Positions 16,798 to 28,288 of a DNA stretch of 64,000 nucleotides are shown here, one piece after another. The position numbers were made by a program, and so were the translations under genes. The first letter of the stretch is position 1. Each line of letters starts with the position of its first letter. Source of the stretch: Paramagnetospirillum magnetotacticum MS-1 (GTDB lineage: Bacteria; Pseudomonadota; Alphaproteobacteria; Rhodospirillales; Magnetospirillaceae); NCBI RefSeq assembly GCF_000829825.1, contig NZ_JXSL01000020.1, positions 477,958-541,957 of the forward strand, written 5' to 3'. A model generated the notes under the pieces. That model made no database searches and was not told the DNA's origin. It saw only the letters and a program-made list of their open reading frames with translations.

Positions 16798-17211
16798 ATG
16801 ATCCTGTTCGAATTGCGCTGCTCTGGCGAGCATCATTTTGAAGCCTGGTTCAAGGACGGCGCCACCTATGACAGGCAGGCGGCGGCTGGCGAGATTTCCT
16901 GCCCCCAATGCGGCGATACCCATATCCAAAAGGCCCTCATGGCACCGCGTCTGGCCAAGGCGCGGGGCTCCGTCCTGGATGCCCAGGCGGCGGCCGGGGA
17001 ATTGCGCAAGATGCTGGTGGACCTGAAGCACAAGGTTCAGGCCAGTTGCGACTATGTGGGGGAACGGTTCCCCGACGAGGCCCGCAAGATTCACTACGGC
17101 GATGCCGAGGCCCGGCCCATCTATGGCGAGGCCACCCCCGCCGATGCCGCCGAGTTGGAAGAAGAGGGCGTGGCCGTCGCCCGCATTCCCTGGGTGGCCG
17201 AGGGGAATTAG
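16798..17211 (+). CDS. DUF1178 family protein
   Basis: 137 residues. The N-terminus ILFELRCSGEHHFEAWFKDG, the Cys pair in ISCPQCGDTHIQKALMAPRL and the late GERFPDEARKIHYGDAEARP define DUF1178, a small family widespread in alpha- and betaproteobacteria with a rubredoxin-like metal site (Cys in RCSG, CPQC). Function is unknown. In many relatives it sits beside the nitrilase and grxC genes, as here. Confidence 0.9.
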   Translation: MILFELRCSGEHHFEAWFKDGATYDRQAAAGEISCPQCGDTHIQKALMAPRLAKARGSVLDAQAAAGELRKMLVDLKHKVQASCDYVGERFPDEARKIHYGDAEARPIYGEATPADAAELEEEGVAVARIPWVAEGN

Positions 17212-17275
17212 CCTTTTCATCGCAGGGACGGAAGGCTTATGCTGCGCCGCAGCAAATTCTTGCCCCCGGTGTTTT

Positions 17276-18049
17276 ATGCCCATCTATTATCTGCGCAGGC
17301 TTTCGGGCGATCGGCGCACGTCTTCCGCCAACAAACATCTTGGTTATTCCCTGGCCTTCATCGCAGGCGCCATCAATGCCGGGGGCTTCCTGGCGGTCGA
17401 GCGCTATACCTCTCACATGACCGGGATTGTCTCCTCCCTGGCCGACAATCTGGTTACCAACGAGCTTGGCGCGGTGCTGGTCGGGTTGGGCTCGCTGACG
17501 GCCTTCATCGCCGGTTCGGCCTATTCGGCGATCCTGATCAGCTGGGGGCGTCATCACCGCATGCACAGCAAATACGCCTATCCCCTACTGTGGGAGGCGA
17601 TGCTGCTGTTGTGCTTCGGGCTGATGGGCGGTTCGCTGGAACTGCATCAAAGCGCTTTCATCCCGGTTACCGTGATGCTGCTTTGCTTCATCATGGGCTT
17701 GCAGAACGCCATCATTTCCAAGATTTCCAACTCGGAAATCCGCACCACCCACATGACCGGCATCGTTACCGATATCGGCATCGAACTGGGCAAGGCCTTC
17801 TACATCAATTCCCAGAAGGAATCGGCGCATTACCAGCCGGTGCGGGCCAACCGGAGTCGGCTGGCCGTATTGTCCTGTCTGCTGCTTTCTTTCCTGGCGG
17901 GCGGCGTGGCGGGCGCATTGGGCTTCAAATATGTGGGCTACGCCTCGACCATTCCGCTGGCGGTGTTCCTGGTCTTTCTGGCCATCGTGCCGCTGGTCGA
18001 CGACGCGCGCACCCGGTTCCGGGTGTTCACCCGCCAGCGGCTGCACTGA
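17276..18049 (+). CDS. DUF1275 (YoaK-like) membrane protein
   Basis: 257 residues, starting MPIYYLRRLSGDRR. Several hydrophobic helices are visible (SLAFIAGAINAGGFLAV, LVGLGSLTAFIAGSAYSAIL, AMLLLCFGLMGGSLEL, VTVMLLCFIMGLQNAII, VLSCLLLSFLAGGVAGALG, IPLAVFLVFLAIVPLV). The two HMTGIV(S/T) motifs are the DUF1275 signature. Transport function is suspected for the family but unproven. The stop codon falls inside the first copy of a 32-bp direct repeat (18043-18074). Confidence 0.85.
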   Translation: MPIYYLRRLSGDRRTSSANKHLGYSLAFIAGAINAGGFLAVERYTSHMTGIVSSLADNLVTNELGAVLVGLGSLTAFIAGSAYSAILISWGRHHRMHSKYAYPLLWEAMLLLCFGLMGGSLELHQSAFIPVTVMLLCFIMGLQNAIISKISNSEIRTTHMTGIVTDIGIELGKAFYINSQKESAHYQPVRANRSRLAVLSCLLLSFLAGGVAGALGFKYVGYASTIPLAVFLVFLAIVPLVDDARTRFRVFTRQRLH

Positions 18050-18074
18050 TATATGTCCCTCAGGCGCCGGGCGG
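18043..18074 (+). repeat. 32-bp direct repeat, copy 1
   Basis: Starts GCACTGATATATG and ends GGCGCCGGGCGG. The second copy at 18152-18183 differs at one base, with a 109-base period. The copy contains the DUF1275 stop codon and runs into the two-hairpin element at 18055-18128. Confidence 0.85.
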
Positions 18075-18128
18075 GTTTCTTGCGAAACCCTTGGCTCTCG
18101 CGCCATAAGGCGCGCGGCCCCTTGGGCC
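18055..18128 (+). repeat. Two-hairpin dispersed element (copy A)
   Basis: After GTCCCTCAGGCGCCGGGCGG comes hairpin 1, GGGTTTC-TTGC-GAAACCC, then the linker TTGGCTC, then hairpin 2, CGCGCC-ATAA-GGCGCG. A second element at 40181-40252 keeps the leading block, linker and ATAA loop but has different bases in both stems that still pair. No protein is encoded. Confidence 0.75.
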
Positions 18129-18151
18129 TAGCCGGGTCTTGATAAGCTCCG

Positions 18152-18183
18152 GCACTGATATATGCCCCTCAGGCGCCGGGCGG
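18152..18183 (+). repeat. 32-bp direct repeat, copy 2
   Basis: One-mismatch copy of 18043-18074, ending just before the ubiG stop codon at 18186. Only the leading block of the two-hairpin element is present here, with no hairpins after it. Confidence 0.85.
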
Positions 18184-18185
18184 CC

Positions 18186-18920
18186 TTACCCCTTCACCCC
18201 GAACAGCATGTAATTGACGTCGAGATTGTCGGTCTCGCGCCAGGTGTCGCTTAAAGGGTTGAAGGCCATGCCCGCCATCTGGCGCACGGTGATTCCGTGA
18301 TCGCGCAGCATGGCGGCGAATTCAGAGGGGCGCACGAATTTGTTCCAGTCGTGGGTGCCGCGCGGCAGCCAGCCCAGGACGTATTCGGCGCCCACCACCG
18401 CCAGGGCCCAGGCCTTGGCCGTGCGGTTGAGCGTCGCGCCCATGAAGACGCCGCCCGGCTTCAGATGGGCGGTGGCGTGGCCGAGGAAGGCGGAGACGTC
18501 GGGGACATGCTCCACCACTTCCATGGACAGCACCACGTCGAAGGCTTCGGCCGGATCCAGTCTTTCGGGCGTCGCCACCCGGTAGTCCACCATAACCCCG
18601 GTCTGTTCCGCGTGCAGGCGGGCCACGGCGACGTTCTTTTCACCCGCGTCGATGCCGGTGACGGCGAATCCCATGCGGGCCAGGGGCTCGGACAGCAAGC
18701 CGCCGCCGCTGCCCACATCCAGCAGGGAGAGGCCCTCGAAGGGGCGCATCAGGCTTTCGTCGCGGCCGAAATGGGCGGAGAAATGACGGCGCATGAAGGC
18801 CAGCCGCACGGGGTTGAAGCGGTGCAACGGCTTGAACTTGCCGGTCGGGTCCCACCAGGCCTCGGCCATGGCGGTGAACCGGGCGATTTCCTCGGGCGAT
18901 GCCGTGCCCACTTGGTCCAT
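18186..18920 (-). CDS. ubiG: Ubiquinone biosynthesis O-methyltransferase
   Basis: 244 residues from ATG 18920; the upstream TTG at 18944 is less likely. [20 protein letters not shown] is the UbiG N-terminal signature, followed by the SAM site [19 protein letters not shown] and [11 protein letters not shown]. The enzyme carries out both O-methylations in ubiquinone synthesis. Divergent from lysC over 174 bases. Its 3' end abuts the dispersed repeats at 18.05-18.18 kb. Confidence 0.95.
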   Translation of the reverse strand: MDQVGTASPEEIARFTAMAEAWWDPTGKFKPLHRFNPVRLAFMRRHFSAHFGRDESLMRPFEGLSLLDVGSGGGLLSEPLARMGFAVTGIDAGEKNVAVARLHAEQTGVMVDYRVATPERLDPAEAFDVVLSMEVVEHVPDVSAFLGHATAHLKPGGVFMGATLNRTAKAWALAVVGAEYVLGWLPRGTHDWNKFVRPSEFAAMLRDHGITVRQMAGMAFNPLSDTWRETDNLDVNYMLFGVKG

Positions 18921-19094
18921 GAAATTCCACTCCGCCGTCAACAATTCGTCAGGGGGCCGTGCTTGCGTCCCGCTGGGCGACAGAGTATGAATACGCGCCC
19001 TTCCGGCGGCAACCGCGTAAACGAGAGTTTTTCACGGGTCATCGGCAAGGGAGAATAAGGATCAGCCAGGGGCTGGGACAACAAGGGTTTTCTC

Positions 19095-20315
19095 ATGGCT
19101 CGCATCGTAATGAAATTCGGCGGCACCTCGGTCGCCGACATCGAGCGCATCAAGAATGTCGCGAACCGCGTCAAGCGGGAGTTCGACGCCGGAAACGAGG
19201 TTGCCGTGGTGGTTTCCGCCATGTCGGGCGCCACCAATCAGCTGGTCGCCTGGTGCAATCAGGTGGCGCCGCTGCATGACGCCCGCGAATATGACGCGGT
19301 GGTGGCGACCGGCGAACAGGTGACCATCGGCCTTCTGGCCATCGCGCTGCAGGAACTGGGCGTCAACGCCCGGTCGTGGTGCGGCTGGCAGTTGCCCATT
19401 CGGACCGACGGCGTGCACGGCAAGGCGCGCATCATGTCCATCGAGACGGACGAGATGATCGCCCGCATGGGCAAGGGCGAAGTGGCGGTGGTGGCCGGTT
19501 TCCAGGGCCTGGGCCCCGACGGCCGGATTTCCACCCTGGGCCGCGGCGGCTCGGACACCTCGGCGGTGGCGCTGGCGGCGGCTTTGCATGCCGATCGCTG
19601 CGACATCTATACCGATGTGGACGGGGTCTATACCACGGACCCGCGTATCGTCAGCGTCGCCCGTAAGCTCGACAAGATCACCTATGAGGAGATGCTGGAA
19701 CTGGCCTCGGTGGGGGCCAAGGTCCTGCAGACCCGCTCGGTGGAAATGGCCATGAAGCACCGCGTGCGCGTCCAGGTGCTTTCCAGCTTTGAAGACAAGC
19801 CCGGTACTCTCGTTTGCGATGAGGATGAGATCGTGGAAAAGGAATTGGTGAGCGGCATCGCCTATAGCCGCGACGAGGCGAAGATCACCCTGGTGCGCGT
19901 GGCCGACCGGCCGGGCGTGGCGGCCTCCATCTTCGGCCCTCTGGCCGATGCGGCTGTCAATGTGGACATGATCGTCCAGAACGTGTCCGAGGACGGCAAG
20001 TCCACGGACCTGACCTTCACCGTCGGCAATGCCGATCTGGAGCGGGCCAAGAAGGTTCTGGAAGACGCCAAGGCCAATCTCGGCTTCGAGAAGCTGCTGG
20101 CCGATCCCAATGTGGTCAAGGTCTCGGTCATCGGCGTGGGCATGCGTTCGCATGCCGGTATCGCTCAGAAGATGTTCCAGACCCTGGCGTCCGAGGGTAT
20201 CAATATCCAGGTGATCTCCACCTCGGAAATCAAGATCAGCGTGCTGATCGAAGAGAAGTACACGGAACTGGCCCTGCGCGCGCTCCATACCGCCTATGGT
20301 CTGGACGCCGCGTAA
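19095..20315 (+). CDS. lysC: Aspartate kinase
   Basis: 406 residues, the usual monofunctional length. The kinase part opens MARIVMKFGGTSVADIERI and includes FQGLGPDGRISTLGRGGSDT and CDIYTDVDGVYTTDPR. Two ACT domains follow from about residue 265 (ITLVRVADRPGVAASIFGPL ... SVIGVGMRSHAGIAQKMFQT), which normally bind Lys and Thr for feedback control. It phosphorylates aspartate for Lys, Thr, Met and diaminopimelate synthesis. No lysine riboswitch was recognised in the short leader. Confidence 0.97.
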   Translation: MARIVMKFGGTSVADIERIKNVANRVKREFDAGNEVAVVVSAMSGATNQLVAWCNQVAPLHDAREYDAVVATGEQVTIGLLAIALQELGVNARSWCGWQLPIRTDGVHGKARIMSIETDEMIARMGKGEVAVVAGFQGLGPDGRISTLGRGGSDTSAVALAAALHADRCDIYTDVDGVYTTDPRIVSVARKLDKITYEEMLELASVGAKVLQTRSVEMAMKHRVRVQVLSSFEDKPGTLVCDEDEIVEKELVSGIAYSRDEAKITLVRVADRPGVAASIFGPLADAAVNVDMIVQNVSEDGKSTDLTFTVGNADLERAKKVLEDAKANLGFEKLLADPNVVKVSVIGVGMRSHAGIAQKMFQTLASEGINIQVISTSEIKISVLIEEKYTELALRALHTAYGLDAA

Positions 20316-20339
20316 GCAGGGCACTTGCCAGGGGGCCTG

Positions 20340-21373
20340 ATGGATAAGGCGAGGCAGCGGCTCGAACATCTGTGGCGGCGCGGACGAGACTTTCTCGGCA
20401 CCGAATACGCCATCATGGGCGGGGCGATGTCGTGGATTTCAGAGCGCAGGCTGGTCGCCGCCATCTCCAATGGCGGCGGTTTCGGCGTGCTGGCCTGCGG
20501 CTCCATGAGCCCCGGTCTGCTGCGCGAGGAAATCCGCGCCACCCAGGAACTGACGGCCAAGCCGTTCGGCGTCAATCTCATCACGCTCCATCCCGATCTC
20601 GACGCGCTGATCGATGTCTGCGCCGAGATGCAGGTGGGCCATATCGTGCTGGCCGGGGGCCTGCCTTCGGGCGCGGCCATCAAGCGGGCCAAGGATACCG
20701 GGGCCAAGGTGATCTGCTTTGCACCCGCCGTGGTGCTGGCCAAGAAGCTGCTGCGCTCGGGCGTCGACGCCCTGGTGATCGAGGGTGCCGAGGCGGGCGG
20801 TCATGTGGGGCCGGTGGCCACCAGCGTGTTGGCACAGGAGATCCTTCCCGTGGTCGATCAGGTGCCGGTCTTCGTGGCGGGCGGCATCGGGCGCGGCGAG
20901 GCCATCGTCTCCTATCTGGAAATGGGCGCCTCGGGCTGCCAGTTGGGCACCCGCTTCGTCTGCGCCACCGAATGCATCGCGCATCCCAATTTCAAGCAGG
21001 CCTTCATCCGCGCCGCCGCCCGCGACGCGCTGCCTTCGGTGCAGGTGGATCCGCAATTCCCGGTGATCCCCGTGCGGGCCTTGGGCAACAACGCCACCAA
21101 GCGTTTTATCCTGTTCCAGATGGAAGTGATATCCCGCTTCAAATCCGGCGAGATCGAACAGAAGGATGCCCAACTGGAGATCGAGCATTTCTGGGCGGGC
21201 GCTTTAAAGCGCGCCGTCATCGACGGTGACGTGGAAAACGGCTCGCTGATGGCTGGGCAAAGCGTCGGCATGGTGACGCGCGAGCAGGCTACCGCCGAGA
21301 TCTTGCAGGAATTGCTGAATCAAGCCCTGGCCGCCCTGGCGGACCGCCACGGCCCCGTTCCGGTGCAAGTCTG

Positions 21374-21374
<1 letters not shown>
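20340..21374 (+). CDS. NAD(P)H-dependent flavin oxidoreductase (nitronate monooxygenase-like)
   Basis: 344 residues of the FMN-binding TIM-barrel 2-nitropropane dioxygenase family. Recognisable are IMGGAMSWISERRLVAAISN, GGGFGVLACGSMSPG, the phosphate-binding VEGAEAGGHVG-type stretch (IEGAEAGGHVGP), VFVAGGIGRGE and GCQLGTRFVCATEC. The ATG at 20340 is preferred to a TTG at 20325. It lies between lysC and ptsP with overlapping or short gaps, so it is probably transcribed with them. Physiological substrate unknown. Confidence 0.88.
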
Positions 21375-23644
<2,270 letters not shown>

Positions 23645-23724
23645 TCCGCCTGGATAGGTTGCCAGCCCGCTGAGGGATTTGTTAAACAAGGTCGCCACAC
23701 GCATTGCGAAAAGGCTTGTCCGCC

Positions 23725-25071
23725 GTGGATAGCACAGCAAACGATCCCCAGACCGAGACCCCCGCCGAGGCTCCCGTCGCCGAGGCTTCCGAGCAGGCCG
23801 TCACGCCCGAAGCGGCGCCCGAGCCCGCCCCCGCTCCCCAGGCGGCGGCTGAGCCCGGGCCCCAGCCTGTCTCCGAGCCGGTTGCCGAGCCTCAGCCTCT
23901 CGCAGAGATTGCCGCTGCCGCACCCTTGGCGGTGAGTGCCGGGGTCGGCGCCACCTTGCGGTCGGCGCGCGACGGCATGGGCAAGACCCTGCCCGAATGC
24001 GCCAAGTTGCTGCGCATCCGCCAGATCTATCTGGAAGCCCTGGAAGAGGGGCGGCACCGTGACCTGCCGGGCGGGACCTACGCCGCCGGTTTCCTGCGCA
24101 GCTATGCCGAATATCTCGGCCTGGACAGCGAGGAAATGGTGCGTCGTTTCCGCGAGGAAGGGGCGGGCGGTTTCAAGAACCGCACCGAACTGACTTTCCC
24201 CTCGCCGGTTTCCGAAGGCCGCATTCCCGGCGGCGCCGTGATCTTCCTGGGGCTGATCCTGGCGGCGGTGGCCTATGGCGGCTGGTATATGCTGTCTTCG
24301 TCCGAGACCAAGGTCACCGAGATGGTTCCGCCCTTGCCCGATCGTCTGGCCGGGGTCCTCAACCGTCAGGCCAGCCTGACCGGCGAGGCCAAGACGGCGG
24401 CCGAGGCGTCCAAGCCGGGCGAGGAGGCCGTGAAGGCCAAGGAGGACGTGGTTCCTCCGACCGAGGCGGAGGAGGACAAGCCCGCCGCCGTCAATCCGGC
24501 CCCTGCCGCGCCCGAACCGGTCAAGGCCGAGCCGCCTAAGGTCGAGGCTCCCAAGCCCGAACCGGTCAAGGCCGAGCCGCCCAAGGTCGAGGCTCCCAAG
24601 CCCGAGCCGGTCAAGGCCGAGCCTCCCAAGGTCGAGGCTCCCAAGCCCGAGCCGGTCAAGGCCGAGCCGCCCAAGGTCGAGGCTCCCAAGCCCGAGCCGG
24701 TCAAGGCCGAACCACCGAAGGTCGAGGCTCCCAAGCCCGAACCGGTCAAGGCCGAACTGCCCGCCACCTCCATGGCCGATGGCAAGGTTTACGGCACCGA
24801 ATATGCCGATGCCCGTGTGGTGCTGAAGGCGACAGGCGACGATTGCTGGATCCAGGTGCGCGAGGTGGACGGCTCCTTGTTGATGAGCCGCCTGCTGCGC
24901 CGAGGCGACAGTTTCCGGGTTCCCAACCGCTCGGGCCTCAACCTCATGGTGGGCAATGCCGGTTCGCTGGAGGTCAGCGTGGACGGCCGCAAGGTTCCCG
25001 CCCTGGGCGCGGCGGGGCAGGTGCGGCGTGATATCCGCCTCGATCCCGACAAACTGGCGACCGGGGGCTGA
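23725..25071 (+). CDS. RodZ-like helix-turn-helix membrane protein with DUF4115
   Basis: About 448 residues from GTG 23725 (VDSTAND); a TTG at 23704 is in frame. A Pro/Ala/Glu-rich N-terminus leads to an HTH_25 domain (GATLRSARDGMGKTLPECAK ... FLRSYAEYLGLDSEEMVRRF), one membrane helix (IFLGLILAAVAYGGWYML), then a long Pro/Lys/Glu linker and a C-terminal DUF4115 domain (DDCWIQVREVDGSLLMSRLL). This is the architecture of RodZ, which links MreB to the wall-elongation complex. The linker contains five perfect-to-near-perfect 15-residue repeats. It precedes ispG, a conserved neighbour of rodZ in many bacteria. Confidence 0.85.
   Translation: MDSTANDPQTETPAEAPVAEASEQAVTPEAAPEPAPAPQAAAEPGPQPVSEPVAEPQPLAEIAAAAPLAVSAGVGATLRSARDGMGKTLPECAKLLRIRQIYLEALEEGRHRDLPGGTYAAGFLRSYAEYLGLDSEEMVRRFREEGAGGFKNRTELTFPSPVSEGRIPGGAVIFLGLILAAVAYGGWYMLSSSETKVTEMVPPLPDRLAGVLNRQASLTGEAKTAAEASKPGEEAVKAKEDVVPPTEAEEDKPAAVNPAPAAPEPVKAEPPKVEAPKPEPVKAEPPKVEAPKPEPVKAEPPKVEAPKPEPVKAEPPKVEAPKPEPVKAEPPKVEAPKPEPVKAELPATSMADGKVYGTEYADARVVLKATGDDCWIQVREVDGSLLMSRLLRRGDSFRVPNRSGLNLMVGNAGSLEVSVDGRKVPALGAAGQVRRDIRLDPDKLATGG
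24511..24756 (+). repeat. 45-bp coding tandem repeat in the RodZ-like linker
   Basis: Five copies plus a partial sixth of a 45-base unit encoding PVKAEPPKVEAPKPE. The copies differ at only a few third positions. The last copy ends PVKAELP. The repeat lies in the predicted periplasmic spacer between membrane helix and DUF4115. Confidence 0.95.
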
Positions 25072-25126
25072 TACCCACAAACAGGTTGTCGCTTTCGGAG
25101 CTTGGCCCGAATGCGCTATAACGCCT

Positions 25127-25158
25127 CGCCCCGATCGGCTTTCCGGCCGGTCGGGGCG
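25127..25158 (+). promoter_or_regulatory. Strong hairpin in the ispG leader
   Basis: CGCCCCGATCGGC pairs with GCCGGTCGGGGCG around a 6-base loop (13 pairs, one G-U). A TATAAC hexamer at 25117-25122 could be a -10 element just upstream, without a convincing -35. The hairpin has no T-run, and ends 27 bases before the ispG start. It may be a leftover terminator for rodZ or a leader structure. Confidence 0.4.
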
Positions 25159-25185
25159 GTCCCCTATGTTGAGTGAGAGTGTGCC

Positions 25186-26298
25186 ATGAGTCTGCGGCCC
25201 TACCGTGAAATCGCCCGGCGCAAGTCGCGGCAAATCCATGTCGGTTCCGTGGCGGTCGGCGGCGACGCCCCCATTTCGGTCCAGACCATGACCAACACCT
25301 TGACCACGGACGTCAAGGGGACGCTGGAACAGATCCGCCGCGCCGCCGATGCCGGTGCCGATCTGGTGCGCGTGTCGTGCCCCGACGAGGATTCCACCAA
25401 GGCTTTCAAGCAGATCGCCAAGGAATCGCCGGTGCCGCTGATCGCCGACATCCATTTCCACTACAAGCGCGGCATCGAGGCGGCCGAAGCGGGCGCCGCC
25501 TGTTTGCGCATCAATCCCGGCAATATCGGCTCGCACGAGCGGGTGCGCGAAGTGGTCAAGGCCGCCAAGGATCACGGCTGTTCCATGCGCATCGGTGTCA
25601 ATGCCGGATCGCTGGATAAGCATCTGCTGGACAAATACGGCGAGCCCTGTCCCGAAGCGCTGGTGGAAAGCGCGCTGGAACACGCCAAGTTGCTGGAAGA
25701 CAACGATTTCTTCGAGTTCAAGATCGCGGTCAAGGCCTCCGACGTCTTCTTGGCCGTGGCGGCTTATCAGGGTCTGGCCAAGGCCTGCGATTATCCGCTG
25801 CATCTGGGCATCACCGAAGCAGGCGGCCTGATCGGCGGCACGGTGAAGTCCTCCATCGGCATCGGCTCGCTGTTGTGGCAGGGTATCGGCGACACGTTGC
25901 GCGTTTCGCTCTCTGCCGACGTGACCGAGGAGGTCAAGGTCGGCTTCGAGATGCTGAAGGCCCTGGATTTGCGCCATCGTGGCGTGCGCATCGTCTCTTG
26001 CCCGTCTTGCGCCCGTCAGGGCTTTGACGTCATCAAGACGGTGGAGACGCTGGAAAACCGGCTGTCCCATGTGCGCGCTCCCGTTACGCTGTCCATCCTG
26101 GGCTGCGTGGTCAACGGCCCCGGCGAGGCGCGCGAGACCATGGTGGGCATCACCGGCGGCGGCTCGGACAATCACAAAGTCTATATCGGCGGCTCGCCCG
26201 ACCATAATGTCGATGGCAAGTCCATGGTCGATCACATCGTCGAACTGGTCGAGGCGCGTGCCGCCGAGATCGAAGCCGCCAAGGCCGGGGGAAAATAA
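25186..26298 (+). CDS. ispG: (E)-4-hydroxy-3-methylbut-2-enyl-diphosphate synthase
   Basis: 370 residues. The barrel begins [20 protein letters not shown] with [13 protein letters not shown]. The [4Fe-4S] ligands are in [11 protein letters not shown] and [11 protein letters not shown]. It makes HMBPP from MEcPP in the methylerythritol phosphate pathway of isoprenoid synthesis. GAGAG precedes the ATG. The next gene starts four bases after its stop region, so the downstream methyltransferase and hisS may share the transcript. Confidence 0.97.
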   Translation: MSLRPYREIARRKSRQIHVGSVAVGGDAPISVQTMTNTLTTDVKGTLEQIRRAADAGADLVRVSCPDEDSTKAFKQIAKESPVPLIADIHFHYKRGIEAAEAGAACLRINPGNIGSHERVREVVKAAKDHGCSMRIGVNAGSLDKHLLDKYGEPCPEALVESALEHAKLLEDNDFFEFKIAVKASDVFLAVAAYQGLAKACDYPLHLGITEAGGLIGGTVKSSIGIGSLLWQGIGDTLRVSLSADVTEEVKVGFEMLKALDLRHRGVRIVSCPSCARQGFDVIKTVETLENRLSHVRAPVTLSILGCVVNGPGEARETMVGITGGGSDNHKVYIGGSPDHNVDGKSMVDHIVELVEARAAEIEAAKAGGK

Positions 26299-26302
26299 TT
26301 AG

Positions 26303-27034
26303 ATGACCGGGGCTGTGGACTGGATCAAGCCAGAGCGTCTGGCCCAACGGGCCCTGGACGAGAGTGGAGACGTGAACGCCAACGGTGATTTCGGCTCCTA
26401 TGCTAAGGCGAATTTGAACGGCACCCTTGAAGGCAGCGGTATCGAAAGCCACAACCTCGTTTTCGCAGAAGGCCGGGTGGAGCTTTATCGCCAGCTTTGG
26501 CGCGGATTGCCCTTGGACAGTATCGCCGATATGGGCTGCGGGCTAGGATTGACCGCGGGTGCCTTGGCCGATGCGTTTCCCAACGCCCGCGTGGATGGCT
26601 ATGAACTCTCGCCCGACGCCGTAAGTTTTGCGCGACGGCGTTTTCCCAAGGCCAATTTCGAGTGCCGTGCCATTGGCCGCGACAACGATCTGGGGCGGCG
26701 TTTCGACCTGATCCTGTGCCAGGAATTCTACCCGTTCACCCGAACGTCCGATCTCGACACCCACGCGGAATTCCTGACGGTTCTCCGCCACCATCTGACG
26801 GATCACGGCTGCCTCATCATCGAACTTTCCGAGCGTGATTTCGGCACTTCGATTCTGTGTAATTTGGAGAGGCTTTCCGGCTTTCGCATCGAGCGGACCG
26901 TGATGCCCTTTGATCGGGTCTTCCGCTACCTTCCATTCCTGCCGCTGGCGCAGTTCGCGTCATTCTTTCTGGGACGAGCGACCAGGATGGCGCGGAATAT
27001 TCATCTCAAGCTTACGCCTTTGAAAGGGCATTGA
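26303..27034 (+). CDS. Class I SAM-dependent methyltransferase
   Basis: 243 residues. The SAM site IADMGCGLGLTAGALADAFP at about 73-92 is followed by VDGYELSPDAVSFARRRFP and FDLILCQEFYPFTRTSDLD. The C-terminal third is hydrophobic and basic (LPFLPLAQFASFFLGRATRM) and may touch the membrane or bind a lipid-linked substrate. It sits tightly between ispG and hisS, which are often direct neighbours, so it looks like a later insertion. Substrate unknown. Confidence 0.8.
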   Translation: MTGAVDWIKPERLAQRALDESGDVNANGDFGSYAKANLNGTLEGSGIESHNLVFAEGRVELYRQLWRGLPLDSIADMGCGLGLTAGALADAFPNARVDGYELSPDAVSFARRRFPKANFECRAIGRDNDLGRRFDLILCQEFYPFTRTSDLDTHAEFLTVLRHHLTDHGCLIIELSERDFGTSILCNLERLSGFRIERTVMPFDRVFRYLPFLPLAQFASFFLGRATRMARNIHLKLTPLKGH

Positions 27035-27035
27035 T

Positions 27036-28274
27036 ATGTCCAGCCTGCAACCGGTTCGCGGCACCCACGATCTGCTGCCCGATGAATCCCGCCGTCATCG
27101 CCGGGTTGAGGAGATCGCCTTTTCCGCCGCCAGGCGCTACGGCTTTGGCGAGATCATGACCCCCATCTTCGAGTTCACCGACGTTTTCGCCCGCACGCTC
27201 GGCGAGACCTCGGACGTGGTGACCAAGGAGATGTATACTTTCAGTGATCGTTCGGGCGAATCCATCACGCTGAGGCCTGAGGGCACGGCGGGTGTGGCGC
27301 GGGCCTTCATCTCGGGCGGGCTGGCGCAAAGCCTGCCCCTGAAGCTGTTCTATCGCGGTCCCATGTTCCGCCATGAACGTCCCCAGAAGGGCCGTCTGCG
27401 CCAGTTCCATCAGGTGGGTGTTGAACTGCTGGGCGTGGAATCGCCCCTGGCCGATGTGGAGGTCATCGCCTTGGCCTGGCGGGTTCTGTCCGAATTGGGC
27501 CTGGCTTCCAAGGTGCGGCTGGAAATCAACACCCTGGGCGATGCCGAAAGCCGCGAGACCTACCGCAATACCCTGGTGGCCTATCTGTCGGAATTCCGCG
27601 AAGCCCTGTCCGAGGACAGCCGCAACCGGCTGGAGCGCAATCCTTTACGTATCCTCGATTCCAAGGATGAGGGAGACCGGCGCATTGTCGAAAACGCGCC
27701 GCTGATGAATGACTCCTTGTCGCCTGCCGCCCGCGAATTCTTTGCCCAGGTGACCGACGGTCTGCATGCGCTGGGCATTCCCTTCGTCCTCAATTCGCGG
27801 CTGGTGCGCGGCCTGGATTACTACTGCCACACGGCCTTCGAGTTTACCACCACCGAACTGGGGGCCCAGGGCACGGTTCTGGCCGGTGGGCGCTATGACG
27901 AACTGATCGCCACCATGGGCGGCGTGCGCACACCGGGTATCGGCTGGGCCGCCGGTGTCGAGCGTCTGTCCATGCTGGTGGGCGATATCCCCGACACGGT
28001 GCGCCCCATCAGCGTCATCCCCATGGGCGACGCCGTGGCCGCCATGGTGGTGGCCGAGCGCCTGCGCCGCATGGGCTGCAATGTGGAGATGGGCTTTTCC
28101 GGCAATATGAAGAAGCGCATGGCGCGGGCCAACAAGGTCAATGCCCGCTTCGCCGTGATTCTGGGCGAGGAGGAATCGGCGAGAAAGGCCGTGACCATCC
28201 GCGATCTGGACACGTCCACCCAGGACGAGGTGCCGCTGGCGCAGCTGGAGGAACACCTCGGCCGCCTGCTGTAG
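27036..28274 (+). CDS. hisS: Histidyl-tRNA synthetase
   Basis: 412 residues, class II. Motif 1 region is LQPVRGTHDLLPDESRRHRR, motif 2 is FYRGPMFRHERPQKGRLRQF, the His-binding loops are LVRGLDYYCHTAFEF and GGRYDELI, and motif 3 is TPGIGWAAGVERL. The C-terminal anticodon-binding domain starts near residue 320. It charges tRNA-His. It begins one base after the stop of the preceding methyltransferase gene. Confidence 0.97.
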   Translation: MSSLQPVRGTHDLLPDESRRHRRVEEIAFSAARRYGFGEIMTPIFEFTDVFARTLGETSDVVTKEMYTFSDRSGESITLRPEGTAGVARAFISGGLAQSLPLKLFYRGPMFRHERPQKGRLRQFHQVGVELLGVESPLADVEVIALAWRVLSELGLASKVRLEINTLGDAESRETYRNTLVAYLSEFREALSEDSRNRLERNPLRILDSKDEGDRRIVENAPLMNDSLSPAAREFFAQVTDGLHALGIPFVLNSRLVRGLDYYCHTAFEFTTTELGAQGTVLAGGRYDELIATMGGVRTPGIGWAAGVERLSMLVGDIPDTVRPISVIPMGDAVAAMVVAERLRRMGCNVEMGFSGNMKKRMARANKVNARFAVILGEEESARKAVTIRDLDTSTQDEVPLAQLEEHLGRLL

Positions 28275-28288
28275 CGAGGCTTAAGGGG

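Noticed and set aside
24366..24785. 139-residue repetitive minus-strand frame
   Set aside because: Antisense of the RodZ linker repeat; its regularity only mirrors the 45-bp coding repeat.
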